In this document: in pieces, positions 18,906 through 30,628 of the stretch
Layout: every line of letters starts with the position of its first letter
Position numbering within the stretch: position 1 is the stretch's first letter
Source: Paraphoma chrysanthemicola
Lineage: Eukaryota; Ascomycota; Dothideomycetes; Pleosporales; Phaeosphaeriaceae
Assembly: GCA_020744225.1 (NCBI GenBank)
Contig: JAGMWG010000028.1
Location: 124,001-188,000 of the forward strand
DNA length: 64,000 nt
Direction: 5' to 3'
Made by a program: the position numbers and the translations under genes
The notes under the pieces: generated by a model
The model's input: the letters and a program-made list of their open reading frames with translations, nothing else
Databases searched by the model: none
What the model was told of the DNA's origin: nothing

Positions 18906-21094
18906 GATGGCTGGAGATGAATCAGGAATCGCGACTTCGCCACTGGCGCGACACGGCATGATTAACGATCTTGAGACGCTACTACAGTCATCGCCGATAG
19001 TAATCAAACTGTGGCGGACTTTGGAGTCATTCTCAAAGCTAAAGCTAGTGAGATTGAAAGACGCTTGCCGTGCGTGCTTTAAGGAAGGCATTGGTGTATG
19101 AGCGTCGCGGAATGATGACCGGCGAAACCTGAGTACCATAACCATGTGTGGGAAATTATGAGCGCGGAAAACCCCAATGATGGTAGTCGAGAATGCTGAC
19201 CGAAAAGTCAGCAATTCGGTTCATGAAATGTCACTGACTAATTATGTATGAGGAATGACTAGGTCCTCAGCATGAATAAATGAAGACAGTGGCACTCATG
19301 ATATCGGGTACACATTCTTCTGATATGACTAGATGAAGTTGGACAGTTGTAGTGGACCTGCTGACCAGCTGGCCAGACCACTCGATGGAGCGCCAGGAGC
19401 CGAAGTGCGCCGATCTCGTCCTCATATCAATGAGAAGTTTAGGAATGGTTAGATCTGGTAATAAGCGCGTTCACTTCTGTGGCTCGGATTGACAAGGCAA
19501 TCTGCATCAATCAGCCTCAATACAGTCATGGTTATGTCATTAGTTAGGTCGCGCATGGTATTTTACTGCATGGAGAGCTGGCGTGCATGAGGCACCAACG
19601 TGACGGCCAATCTTGGTGAACTTGGAAAGGTCAGACGCGACAGATCGTGCTGTTCATAGATGTCTGATTAGAGGTAGATAAAGATGCCATATGAGGCATT
19701 CTCGAGCTATGGTGGTGGTTGCTAGGTACGAGCTGTAATGACACGTTTCCTAGCAGTGACGCGAAAGATGTTGTTCGGTCACCATCGCTTGTTCAATATC
19801 CGATTTTTTGTCTACTAATGTAATAATCTATATTTAAACCCACCTCCTATTCAACATCAAGCTCAGTCCCGTCCCGACATCGGCTCGTCCTTGTCCATCC
19901 TGCGCAGTCTGCCACATCATTAGTTCCTCGCTTGCACCTCGGTTCTTTTCATGCACTTAACTTACATTCTCTTGTTGTAATTCTGTAGTCGCAATCACAC
20001 AATTGCGCTTCATTTTCGCATTGTCCAGGGCGATAATCATGACGAGCGACTTCTTCTCGATGCCAACCACGCCTTCATTTTGACGTTCTCATGCTCTTCT
20101 TCATCATCAACCTTTCGGCCCAGCACCTGCTCTCCATCTTGATTCCTCTTTTTGCGGAAGGTATAGCTCTTATAGTACGTGGCAGTGCCAGGGCGGTGAG
20201 GCCACTGTCGCGTCGCTGGCGGCTGAATGACATTGGGCGCGTAGTCCAGGAGACGAAGCGTAAGGTCCCGCCAAGCCTAGACCCGGCGTACTGTAAGCGA
20301 CTGGCTGCATTGCTGATGGCGGGGCCCCTCGTATCTGCATCTATCGAGGTCGCAGGAGTCTAACGTCGCAGCTTCCCCAACGTATGGAGCATCCAATCAC
20401 TTTGGTGCGTGGACGTATTTTGCTCCGTGAAAGATTGCGACAAGCGGCCTATAAGTTACCGCCTGAAACCCACGTTGCTGTTTGACGATGTTTGCGACCC
20501 CGGCTTTACCCTGTGTGGCAGGTCCGACTCGGGCCACCCATCGGCAGCGCCCAGGCCATTGCAGTACAACTGTCGAAATAGAAGTAGCCCATAACCAGGG
20601 AAAGTGCAAGAGAGCTGCATTGGACGTGAGAAGGCTATATATCCACTTATAGACTTGATGATGTCCGGGTCCGATCATTAATCGGAGTAGAGACATCGAC
20701 CTAGTGTCATTTCAAGGGTCTGTGCGTATGCTCAATGTCGGCGTGGGTGTTCCTTAGCAACACTAGCGTAGCGCGTCCAGTCCCCACGTGTTCGATATAC
20801 ATACCATACCAATTGCAGGCTCCAGTCGCGCCCAAGTTGCACAACCACTGCTCCTACCAAGAAAGCACCGTTCGCGATGGCCGATACAGCCACAAGCTCT
20901 GGACGGCCACTGTAACACATGACTGGCAACAGCCGCTGAAGTTCACTGTTCACTTGCTCCGTGCTCAGTGCTCAAGTATTGAGCTAACGTTTCCTGGGAC
21001 CCACGTGCGGAGCAGACTTGCACACTACCTGTTCAAGCTAGTCAGAAGAGAAGTCGATCTCGTTATGTTGGAGCTCGGCCGCAGATGCGCTGCT
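18906..21094. other. Long intergenic stretch, nothing recognised
   Basis: About 2.2 kb with only short overlapping frames. No transposon domain, RNA gene or tandem repeat was seen. Confidence 0.4.
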
Positions 21095-22201
21095 CTACCT
21101 TAGCTTTTCTCTCCAATAAAACATGCGCGTACTCACCTCGCGACGGCTGGAGAAGTCATCATATAAGCCGAGCCAGAGATCACGATCAGTGCAGTCGTCG
21201 TCTTTTCCATTCAAGCCTGCCACACACTCGGGCTGGCTGTTGGCTTTTACTTCTTCAGGCACCACCAGCCACGGCTTTGGGACTGGCCAGTCCGAGAAGT
21301 GAATGTACTTTGCTTCTTCCAGTATTCTAGAACCATTCCACACTTCGTTCGAGCCAAGATATTGGCTATGGTTCTTCCTTCGTAGTTCTCCGCTCACTAG
21401 GTTATAGCGACGATGGGGTAGCACAAGGCAGGACTCTTTGTATAGCGTGTTGAGTATGTCCATGTCGAAGCCGGGGTTTCTTTGTTCCATGTAATTGTTG
21501 ACACGATCCCATTCGCGCTGTGACGGCTCAAGGAGAAGGAGCTGGCTTGAAAGAAATGGTTGATCTAACCAGTACGCTCGTGGCATCGCAACTGGCGAAG
21601 AGGGGCTTAGGAATAGCTCGTCCATATGCTAGCCGAAGTATCAGAGTAGTACGAAGGGTAGACACACTGTGTGAGCACTAACATCTTGTACTATCGCGTC
21701 GGAGTCCAGCGACAATACTCGCTTGTATTGAGTCTGATTGAAAGCTAACAACTTTGTGTAGCTATCTTTCCATGTAGGATCGCCTTTTGGTAAAGTTTGC
21801 AATTTGATAGGGACCAACTTCGTGCCAAATACGTCTCTAGCTATTGCGAGCAAGCGACCTTTCGTTCCTTGACCGGACTGGTGTACGCTGATGTCGGGCG
21901 CCTTCCAACTGTCAGGATACATCATGATACGATCAGCCTTGGCTGCCAATCTGTGGAGGGATTCTAGTATCATGACAGAGTTGCAAAGATACTCGTCGTC
22001 GGTGACGTATTGGACATAGGCAAAGTCTGTCCAGCTCATTTTGACTTCATCATTCGAGTTGGCTAGAGAAGCTCGCAGGGCGGTAACACGATCAAGAGAG
22101 ATGGACAACAAAGATATGATAGCAAGTGCTAGTCCAGTTGCTACATTTGTGCGAGTACGTCGGCACGCAATCAAGTACGGACACCTTGATGAACTGGTCA
22201 T
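21095..22201 (-). CDS. GT8 glycosyltransferase, Gnt1-like (Golgi type II membrane protein)
   Basis: Resembles fungal glycosyltransferase family 8 proteins annotated as glucose/GlcNAc transferases (Gnt1-like), which add a sugar from a nucleotide donor in the Golgi lumen. Exons 22201-21692 and 21628-21095, with a 63-base intron (GTACAA...TAG) in phase 0, give 347 aa. Residues 20-38 (TGLALAIISLLSISLDRVT) are a signal anchor. VQYVTDDEYLCNSVMILESL and RVLSLDSDAI carry the family pattern; the DSD before the intron is the metal/nucleotide-sugar DxD motif. MPRAYWLDQPFLSSQLLL and HFSDWPVPKPWL follow in exon 2. A GTGAGT donor at 21136 suggests a further short intron, giving a different C-terminus that ends near 21063. 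Confidence 0.85.
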
Positions 22202-22835
22202 GGAGGGCGCTTAGGTTCATTGTAGAGGACTTTAAGCAGAGACATCTGACAGACGATATGCTCGAATAATGACCAGGCAGTTCAAGGAGAGGTGGTCACT
22301 TTGCAATAGCTATGAGTGAAATGTGTGTCGAGAGGTTCAGGATGTGTCAGCTGCCGTTTGCACTTTACTGCCCGGACCACGTGTATCTGCAGCGATATAG
22401 TTGATTAAACACGTACTATATCACAACACGTCCTGACAGCTAAAATTTACGTACGAAGTGCCTGATCCTTCAACAGTCAGATCAGTCGTCCTTGCAACAC
22501 TTTTCGAGAACAATCAGCATCTCCCCGCCGTCACTGTATCGTTTGCTGACAGTGAACAAGTCAGCAAGATCCCTGACATACAGCAAGTCCATCCAGGAGG
22601 CTCACTTGGAGAGGCCTGCATAGTTCATGATATGTGGCGGTCTCAGGTCGCAAGCTTCCATGTGATCATGTCTATGTTACAGCTACCAGGAATTAATTGG
22701 TCAGCCACTCTTATCATATATGTAGGTGTATCTACTGTACTGTAGAAGTGATAAAGGCGCTTTCTCGCACCTTACGATCTCACGAATATCTGTCCACATT
22801 CCTCGCATTGCAATTTTCAGAGGACTTCAAAGGTA
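22202..22835. other. Intergenic / 5' flank of the NAD synthetase-like locus
   Basis: No gene recognised. A 95-codon plus frame (22458-22745) lacks protein-like features. Confidence 0.35.
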
Positions 22836-25125
22836 ATGCGTCGATCAATCACCGTGGCAGCTTGCTCCCTAAACCAATGGGCGCTCGATTGGGAAGGAAA
22901 TCTAGCTCGCATCAAGCAGAGCATAATCGAGGCCAAATCTCAAGGAGCTTCTCTACGCGCTGGATCAGAGCTTGAGGTAAGCCGGTCTCCCAATTCAAAA
23001 GCAGCAGGAGGGAGGTTACTGTCGTTTGGCCATCAACTGCTCGTCCAGTGCTGATCAAAGGAGATATGCGGATATGGTTGTCTCGATCATTTTCTTGAAG
23101 AAGACACCTTTCCACACAGCTGGGACATGCTGCTCAAAATCTTAAATGACGACTCTTGTTACGACATCCTCCTCGACATTGGAATGCCAATAGAACACAA
23201 GCACTGTCGGTACAACTGGTCAGTCTTCATCTCGCAATAGCTGCTGACTTTGCTAACAGGCGGATAGTAGAGTCCTCGCCTTCAATGGGAGGATTCTGCT
23301 TATTCGTCCGAAAATGAAATTAGCACATGACAGCGTCTCTAACGAACAGAGATACTTTACTGCATGGGGTCTGAAATGTTCATCCTTGTAGCGACACAAT
23401 GTAGTAACTAATACGAAACAGACCCAAGAACCCAAATTGACGACTTCAAGCCTCCCTGTACGAATGCTGAGCGATTTGGCAACGGCATTGTACCCTTTGG
23501 CAATGCTGTCCTCCAATCCGTAGGGTTGCTCATCGGCGTCTACTTTCACGACGAATTAGGCATGAAACCCCATCCGACAGTTACCATGGCTAGAGACGGT
23601 GCATCCCTACATATAGTATCAGCTGCAAGCCATCATATATTGGGAGGACTTCACAGCCGCTTCTCAGAGCTCCAAAGCATAGCCAAAAAATCTAGCGGCA
23701 TATTGCTATATTCAAATCAACATGGATGCGACGGCAACCGCCTCTACTACGACGGTTGCTCGATGGTTTTCTCGAACGGCAATCTCATCTCACAAGGGCC
23801 GCAGTTCTCGATCAAGGATGTTGAGGTGACTACTGCTGCACTCGATCTGGACGAGGCCGAAGCCAGCAGAGCTAGTCAACATCACACGGTCAGTTTCTTC
23901 GGCCAGAAGTTGTTCCGGCATGTGCTCTTAGACCACGACTTGGGCATGAATCATCTCGATGATTCGTATCTCTCCCTCACCAGATCCCGCACTTTCCAGT
24001 CCCACCAGCCGGAGGAAGAAATCGCAATGGGTCCAGCTTGTTGGCTCTGGGATTATCTCCGCAGAAGCAAGGCTAGTGGGGTCCTTGTACCACTAAGCGA
24101 TGGTATAGGCTCTTGCGCCACCGCACTGATCGTGCTCAGCATGTGTCGAACCGTTCTCGTTGCGATCCAAGGCGGCAACAAGCAAGTAGAGACCGACGTC
24201 CAAACCATAGTGAGACGACCAGAGTGGTTGCCAAAGACACCCCATGAGCTGTGCAATCACATCCTGCACACTATGTTCATGGGTGTGAGTGGCCATTCAT
24301 CCCAGGCGACCCGCGACCGCGCCCAGGATCTTGCATGCCACATCGGTGCCTACCATAGAGATGTGAATATTGACAGTATCTTTGAGGCTGAGAAACATCT
24401 TTCGCGCCAGTATCTGAATCATCTACCCGACCTTGGATCCAATCTGCCGATGGATGATCTGGCTCTTCAGAATATACAAGCACGCCTGCGGATGGTCACA
24501 GCGTATTACTTCGCTCGACTGATACCACATGTGCGAGGTCGATCGCACGGCTTCGGACTACTAGTGTTGAGCTCAGTAAACGTCGAGGAGTGCTTGCGAG
24601 GCAATCTAACAAAGCACGACTGCAGCTCCGCCGATATGAGTCTCACCGGAAGCTTCACAAAGCAAGACAGACATCACCAAGTTTGTGAGTTGGGCCCGGG
24701 CATCATTTGAACTTCCCATTCTAGATGATTTTATCGCCGCAACTCGCACTGCTGAGCTAGAGCCTCTACGTTCGGGCCAGTGCGCGGAGAAGGCCATGGG
24801 CTTCCAACAACAAGACTTGAGACACTTTGCCGAGATGCGCAAGGACCTGCGATTAGGCCCGTTCAGCATGTTCAAAAACCTGCTCGAGCAGTCACAGGAC
24901 GAGAGGAGCGCCAAACAGAAAGCTGTGTTGGTACAGAGTCTGCAACACTATTACCAGGTGAATCGTCACAAAATGAGCACCATTGCACCAGCATATCATG
25001 GCGGGACACTCAACCCTGACGACCATTTGGGAGATAACAGGCCAATGTTATACCCGCAATTTGCTGGTAGCTGGAGTGACCAGCTCATCGAAGAAGCTGC
25101 CAATGACAATTGTAATTACAAGTAA
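22836..25125 (+). pseudogene. Glutamine-dependent NAD+ synthetase paralogue, catalytically dead and frameshifted
   Basis: Aligns by eye along its full length (about 700 codons) with eukaryotic glutamine-dependent NAD+ synthetase (QNS1 type), which amidates nicotinate adenine dinucleotide. Exons 22836-22976, 23064-23218, 23268-23368 and from 23422, with introns of 87, 49 and 53 bases, keep frame. The N-terminal CN-hydrolase part keeps the Glu (SELEICGYG) and Lys (LLIRPKMK), but the nucleophile Cys of the ICEEL block is His (CAC at 23547, in YFHDELG). The synthetase PP-loop, normally SGGIDS, reads SDGIGS at 24096-24113. A one-base frameshift near 24648 splits SADMSLTG from SKTDITKFVSWA. The rest (PILDDF, TAELEP, NRHKM) reads on to 25125. 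The gene structure is well kept, so it may have been a pseudoenzyme before the frameshift. Confidence 0.85.
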
Positions 25126-25749
25126 TGCGAAGATCGGGTGGTTAAGTAAAACTAATTGATGTTGAGAATTGACAGGGGGGTCTTGTGTAGAGGGAGAAAG
25201 ATGACCATGACAGGACGATGAACGGCATTGTCAACTTAAGGCAGTAACTTATCGGACACTGTCTTTCTCGGAAATGAAAGACTACTGTATAGAAACAAAA
25301 TATGTTCTCGAAAGGTAGATACGACTAGTGTAGGGCGAATCCGAAGGTCGAAAGGAAAAGTGTCTCGTTACACTGTGAGTCTCGCTACGCAGTGTGTGAC
25401 ATGTCAAGTATCCGTACAAATCTCGGGGATGTACTCTCCTATCAGTCCATTCAGCTACATTATTATCCCGAAGAATATAATGCCATCAGCTAGGCTCGAC
25501 GTTCTTCAGGTAGCAGGGTCAACGCGGCATCCTCTTGGCAGGGCGCCTGCTCCACGCCACGGCTAGTGCGGCCGGCTTAGCGTCAAAATAGTTAAGCACG
25601 CTAAACTCAGCCGCTGAGCCACGAGATAGATTGTCAGCACCCAGTCAGCGAACGAAGCAACGTTCAATTCAGGGCTGATACAAGGTACAGAGTACAAAAT
25701 ATCTTTACATCAGTTTAGCAACCATGGCGACCCTCTCCATCGTCTTTCG
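25126..25749. other. Intergenic, nothing recognised
   Basis: 3' flanks of the NAD synthetase-like locus and of the histone H3 gene. No repeat or RNA gene seen. Confidence 0.4.
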
Positions 25750-26265
25750 TCAGTCTCGTTCACCTCTGAGGCGTCGAGCAAGTTGCATATCCTTTTGCTC
25801 TTTGAGAAAATGTCAGTGAGATTATCATAATGTGCGCCAGAGTGGCCAGCTCTTACGGATAGTTACACGCTTGGCGTGAATGGCACACCGATTCGTGTCC
25901 TCAAAGACGGAAACCAGGTAGGCCTCCGCGGAATCCTGCAGGGCGCCCATGGCAGCAGACTGAAATCGCAGGTCAGACTTAAAGTCTTGCGCAATTTCAC
26001 GAACAAGGCGCTGGAATGGGAGCTTGCGTATCAAAGGTTCTGTCGTTTTTTGATACCGTCGGATCTCTCGTAGCGCGACCGTTCCGGGCTTGTATCGATG
26101 TGGCTTCTTAACGCGTCCAGTGGATGGGCTTTTCCGGGCAGCCTTTGATGCAAGAAGTTTGCGGGGCGCTTTGCCACCAGTGCTTTTGCCTAGCCAATGA
26201 TTAATAAGAGTACGCTTGGAGAATGTTGGTTGCTACGTACGAGCAGTTTGCTTTGTCCGCGCCAT
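25750..26265 (-). CDS. Divergent histone H3 variant, three exons
   Basis: H3 packages DNA as part of the nucleosome core. Exons 26265-26241, 26189-25857 and 25799-25750, with introns of 51 and 57 bases, join to 136 codons including the stop (135 aa with Met, one fewer than normal H3). The tail keeps ARTKQTARKSTGGKAPRK, so K4, K9, S10 and K14 are present. Differences from usual fungal H3: Gln19 is Leu; one residue is lost around Ala29 (RKSPSTG); the Gly34 position is Arg (STGRVKK); Leu60 is Pro (TTEPLIRK); Leu109 is Arg (DTNRCAIHA); Ile124 is Met and the last residue is Asp. The core LPFQRLVREIAQDFK is intact. Exon 1 is only 25 bases. Both introns have good GTACGT and GTAAGA donors. Probably a paralogue rather than the main H3 gene. 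Confidence 0.88.
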
Positions 26266-27044
26266 GGTAGTAATTGTTGCAAATTCAAACGAGTTGGGAC
26301 TGCGACCGAGGAGCTTGGCGCGTTTATCCCGTCTCTAGTACGTGGTCTGGCGCTGTATCTTATGCCGGGAGCTTTTGGTTGTGCGGGCCGGACGTTCATC
26401 AGGCGGTAAGACACGAAGACGTCCGCAATAGCTACTGTGACAGGCGTTTGTCTCGGTCAAGGAGGGTTTCTTCCCTCGATTCGATGACCTTTTGTAAGGA
26501 ATGACAGTCATCAGTGTTGTACGAGCTTGTAGTGTAGCCGGTTGTCATCTTGCTGATACATGTAGCAGTAAGGAGACGCTCTCGATCTTTATTGCTGGTA
26601 GTGACGCAAGATCTCACGAGGCATAAACATATGTTTGACTGTAAGGTACGCCTTGTTGCTCAAAACTCTTGCATCGTGATGCCAATCTACATATTCTTGT
26701 CGGTCATTGGAGCTCCATGGAAAGCTGATATGACTTTACGAAAGCTACTCACAGTGGCTGGAGACCAACGAGTCGCCGACTTGATAACTTAGTCACGCAT
26801 TAAAGGAAGCCGCGAGAGTTGCCGCCGACTTGGGCAATTGCGACAGTTCGGTGTGGTATAGCACGATGACTTTTATCAAGCTCTATGAGGTCATGCTTGT
26901 TGTACAACGAATGCAAAGCTGAGCAAGACACGATCATCCATTTTGACATGAGTAATGTCTATCCCCATGTCGCAGGACGCACCCTGTCGCGGGACGGACT
27001 GCGGGCACTTTCAGATTGAGTGACTTTACTTCTTTCAAGCGCGT
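26266..27044. other. Intergenic, nothing recognised
   Basis: 5' flank of the histone H3 variant and 3' flank of the kinase pseudogene. Short frames only. Confidence 0.4.
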
Positions 27045-27697
27045 CAGATCTGTCTGCCTGTTACAACTTCATAAATAGCGCAGCCAAATGCGAAGACATC
27101 GGTCTTCTAGCTAATTCTCAGAGAAGATTGTTTATAACTGAACCACTCAGAGTAGGCTCCTGCATCTGCCCCATCAATGCTACTGCCTTCGAAGTCGATA
27201 ATCTTTATGTAGTTCTGAAATACAATCCAGTTGTTACATCCAATGTCAGCATGAATGATGCTATTGTTGTGCATGTATCGCGTTCCGTCTGCAGCTTCAT
27301 GTAGCCAGCGATGTAACGGGATCTGGTTCGCTCCGCTTCCTCGAATCACTGTCCGAACGGTTCTACCACGCTCAATAATAAGGCCGTCGAGTGTTGCACC
27401 TAAACATTCTACAATATTGACATGTCGTCCAAGACGTTCGAGTGCTCAACGCTCAACGGCGATTCCCTCTCCGTAGAACAACTTCAATATTCTTTCCTCA
27501 TCGATCGCATATGTGACTCCTGATCCGCCAGCTGCAAGGAAGTTAAGACTTCCATAGTCCATAACCTGGTCTTGCACGTGCTCCTCCATCATCCCAAAGG
27601 TCGTGATCTCATGCTTCTCGGGCAGGAGAGGGGCAGCGCGTAGATTCTCTCGTGTGAGAAGCGTTAGGCAAGGGGGTTGATCAAGGGAGCGGCTCAT
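27045..27697 (-). pseudogene. Serine/threonine protein kinase pseudogene
   Basis: Starts at an ATG at 27697. It carries a glycine-rich loop (LAAGGSGVTYAID) and a candidate VAIK-type lysine (RILKLFYG). A TGA at 27448-27446 interrupts the frame, and the same frame then continues without gap into LERLGRHVNIVECLG, the HRD-equivalent HADIGCNN and the DFG-equivalent IIDFEGSS. A TAG at 27109-27107 precedes TDVFAFGCAIYEVVTGRQ, the F-helix region, after which stops are frequent. The first stop sits where CGA (Arg) would fit, a C-to-T change of the kind RIP makes. The small fungal kinase family with this DFEGSS pattern has no assigned role that I know of. Confidence 0.8.
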
Positions 27698-27927
27698 CGA
27701 CGCTTCGGGGTCTGCGAATTTAGAGCTGTGTCGCGTGAGATCGCTTCGGACAGTGGGATGCAGGCGAGACGAGAGGAGGGCCGCTTCGTCTTTCGAGGAC
27801 TACGATAGATCGTTTTGCGGGTCAAGTGGCGTCATTTCGTCGCTGTAGGTTGTCGGCGTGGACTATGATGGTCGTTGATCGAGTTATGTACTGGTGCGCG
27901 ACGTGGAGGCAGCACGCCTCTGAGGGC

Positions 27928-28410
27928 CTAAGTTGTTAAGCTGTTCTGCCATGAGCGTGTCACATTATCTCGGGATTTCTTCGGTAATATTAGCGGCTTT
28001 TGATTGGACGCCTGGAGCAGGGCCCCGCCAAAAACTTGTAACCAACGAAACTGTAAGCAATAACACGTCTTGAAGTAATTGATCAGCTGTTCAAACAATG
28101 TAAATTCTGAACGCATAACGAGACAGACCTTCCCAATACAGTTTGCCACAGGGGCCGTCCATGGCACTACTGTGGCTTCCGCTACCTGAACATCGCTCAC
28201 TCTTCCGACTTTGCTTTTTGGCTCCGATGGACCAGCCTCGACATTTGGTGAGTTCGCCGCTACTTCCAGCGCAGTACTCTCGCGCTTCCGACCACGTTTT
28301 ACCGTACGAGTAGACGCCGTGGCCTCTACTGCGTCCTGTGTAGCATTTTTAGACTTCCGATCACGTCTGGCCTTGGCTTTAGCCTCTTTGGCCCCGTCCA
28401 CTTTCTGCAC
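27928..28410 (-). pseudogene. C-terminal relic of a Fot1/pogo-type transposase
   Basis: A 160-codon minus frame. Its first half is Lys/Arg/Ala-rich (KEAKAKARRDRKSK, VKRGRKRE), followed by a Glu/Pro region and VVPWTAPVA. This is the usual low-complexity tail of fungal Fot1/pogo DDE transposases (KRGRKRKS ... PWRAPVARM). The catalytic part is not found upstream within the window, and the frame after the tail is unlike the family. It is a decayed fragment. Confidence 0.5.
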
Positions 28411-29031
28411 GCTTTAGCCGTTTTTCTTGGAGATGCTCATAACCAAAAACCTTTCTGGCCCCCTTCTCCTGTATTTGCCCTAGTCGATCGTCGGGGCATA
28501 GTTTCGTTGTTCACCGCCATCAAGAGTTGAATGTGGCTCCGCTGAAGAGCACTCTTCGTCAGTGGTAACTGGGTAGCTTTGGCGATATTAGTAAGTGTCG
28601 TTGTAGGTTCTGCTTGCCCGTCTCGTCAAGAGCATGAGCATCTTTCTTCCAAATCAGGTTTTGCAGCGACATACCGCACCGTCTTCAGTTCAAGCGTGTC
28701 AGGCCGTAGATACTGTAGGTTGGCTGAGAGGCACGAACACGAACAGATGCTCTTGCCATACCTAGGACGCGCCAGAAGGCACATGTACTGCGTGGTCCTG
28801 GCCGGATAGGCAAGACGCAGCCTGCGCAGTTCATGCGGTGACATTGTCGCGAAGTTCTTGCCATCCATGAGGATGACAGTCGTCATCATGAAACGACAAA
28901 TTCCGCTTCAGCGCTCCTGCATTCTCCGTTGACATTCCATGCACAATAAATGTCACTAACATTGTCAGCAACGTCGGACAGTAATTTATAGGCAAAGGTG
29001 TCTTCCAAGTCCACCTAATCAGCCCCTCATC
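28411..29031. other. Intergenic, nothing firm
   Basis: Probably degraded transposon sequence next to the Fot1-type tail. An 87-codon minus frame at 28889-28626 is unrecognised. Confidence 0.3.
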
Positions 29032-29922
29032 ATGCGTGCTAGTGACCAATTCGTTCTGCCTCCTGAGTTATGGATGACTGTAGCGCAGCATGCACAAAAC
29101 TTTGCGGAATTAGTTGCTCATTGCTCAGTTTGTCGATTCACGTGGAACGGCAGCGAACTCTTTGTGTCTCACTGGCTGCACTCGCTTGAGCTTGGATCGA
29201 GCTGGGAAGTATCGGAGTTGCATGCACTGGGTTTTCTTCGCAGACATATCCATGGTAAGCCAAATAACCTCCCTTGATCGCTAAATGTAATTCGCATTGC
29301 CGCAGTTCTCGTGAATGAGCGCGTGTCTCTCACATGCGAAGCGCTCGTGAGCAACGCGAGATGCTGGAGCATAACGCGCGAGAGCGGAGATGGCCCGATT
29401 TGCTGGTGGGACCCAAACGATGCGATGGGCTCACCTTGTTGGAGTCGTTCTTTGAAGCCTCTGCCTAGGGCTTACTTCGTCGTCAAGGTAGCTCTGAGCG
29501 CCGTTGATGCGCTTGTCACGAGGCGCTGGAAAGTCGTCGCAATTAGTGTACTAGAGCCAGAGACACTGTCTGTTACTGTGCAACACATTGTGCCGTGGTT
29601 GGAACGACTTCCACTCACGCGAGACAGTTGCATCAGACGAGGCGTAGAAGTGCGAGATTTTTTTTCACTTCTGAGCGCGGGCATGTTCTCGCTTGACGTT
29701 GGCTGTACTTGCACAGGTATCTCGGTATGTCTAGCGTGCTGCCGCGTCAACCGCGATAACCGTAGATTCCTGACGCAAGGCCGTTTTCAGGGCGAATACC
29801 CTCGCGGCCATAACCATTGGTTTTACGGTATGACGGACGCAGTGGGAGACATCGCTCACGGGCAAGAAATGTGGTTGAGCTGCAGTTGCGGCTCATATGT
29901 TCAGGAGTGTGTTGTGTCGTAA
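29032..29922 (+). CDS. Putative F-box-like protein, two exons
   Basis: Exon 1 (29032-29254) and exon 2 (29306-29922) are joined by a 51-base intron with GTAAGC donor and CCGCAG acceptor in phase 1, giving 279 aa with no frame problem. Residues 6-40 begin FVLPPELWMTVAQHA and continue into a helical stretch with CSVCRFTW, which resembles the LPxExW...V/L core of fungal F-box domains (substrate adaptors of SCF ubiquitin ligases). After that nothing is recognisable. A CTCTG...CLACC Cys cluster near residue 215 and two more Cys in LSCSCGSY at the C-terminus might bind metal. The F-box assignment is weak; the exon structure is better supported than the function. Confidence 0.6.
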
Positions 29923-30628
29923 AGTAGCCCAGATTGGCCAATACTTCAGGTAACAGACGAGAAGAAACGTAAGTTAATTATTAATTTACAGTACTGTCCA
30001 CTCCGCCTTTCCTCTCACGTGTTTCTCTTAGCCTCGTTCGCTCAATGGAATCCAGGCTTGATGCCTCAATCTTTTGTTCTTCCCGCTTTTTCGACGCTGT
30101 GTCTTTCCTTTGTGCGTTTGCCATTGAACCTAATGTAGTTAAGTTAGTCACGCAACTCAATCGCCAATAGCATGTGTCATACAGTAGCAGAAACAGAGAG
30201 CCATTGATGTAAATTAGTTTAGCATACCAACTTGTTCTATATTTTGCTCTCCATAGCCCCAGTATCGAGCACATTTCAGCAATGCTCGGTCACAGATTGC
30301 GTATTGTAATTACATCATTCTTGGGGGTCATTTTCGCTATGCTGGTTTGTTACTCTCTTCTTGCGCTTGTTCCATTTTCCGAGTTCGATCTGTCAGAAGC
30401 ATGATAAACACAGCGAAGAAGTAATCAATTACATTCGTTATGCTATGTTCGGACGCCCTCTAAAAGCAATCCACGATGTTAAAGTTACTCTTGCCGATGT
30501 CCTTTATGCAATGTTTGGCTGAGAAACAAGAAACGGAACACATTATGTAAACAAGCACTCAGATAAGTCAGTATGCATATGAGGACGAAACCTCATTATC
30601 CTGCAAATATACATCTCTCTTCAACAAG
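29923..30628. other. Intergenic, AT-rich, with CAGTACTG palindrome
   Basis: CAGTACTG at 29989 lies in a TTAATTTA-rich setting similar to that at 7458. A 47-codon highly charged minus frame (30126-29983) ends over the palindrome. No family is recognised. Confidence 0.35.

Noticed and set aside
24053..24483. Overlapping minus-strand frames in the NAD synthetase-like locus
   Set aside because: The plus-strand reading has extensive family similarity; these are shadows.
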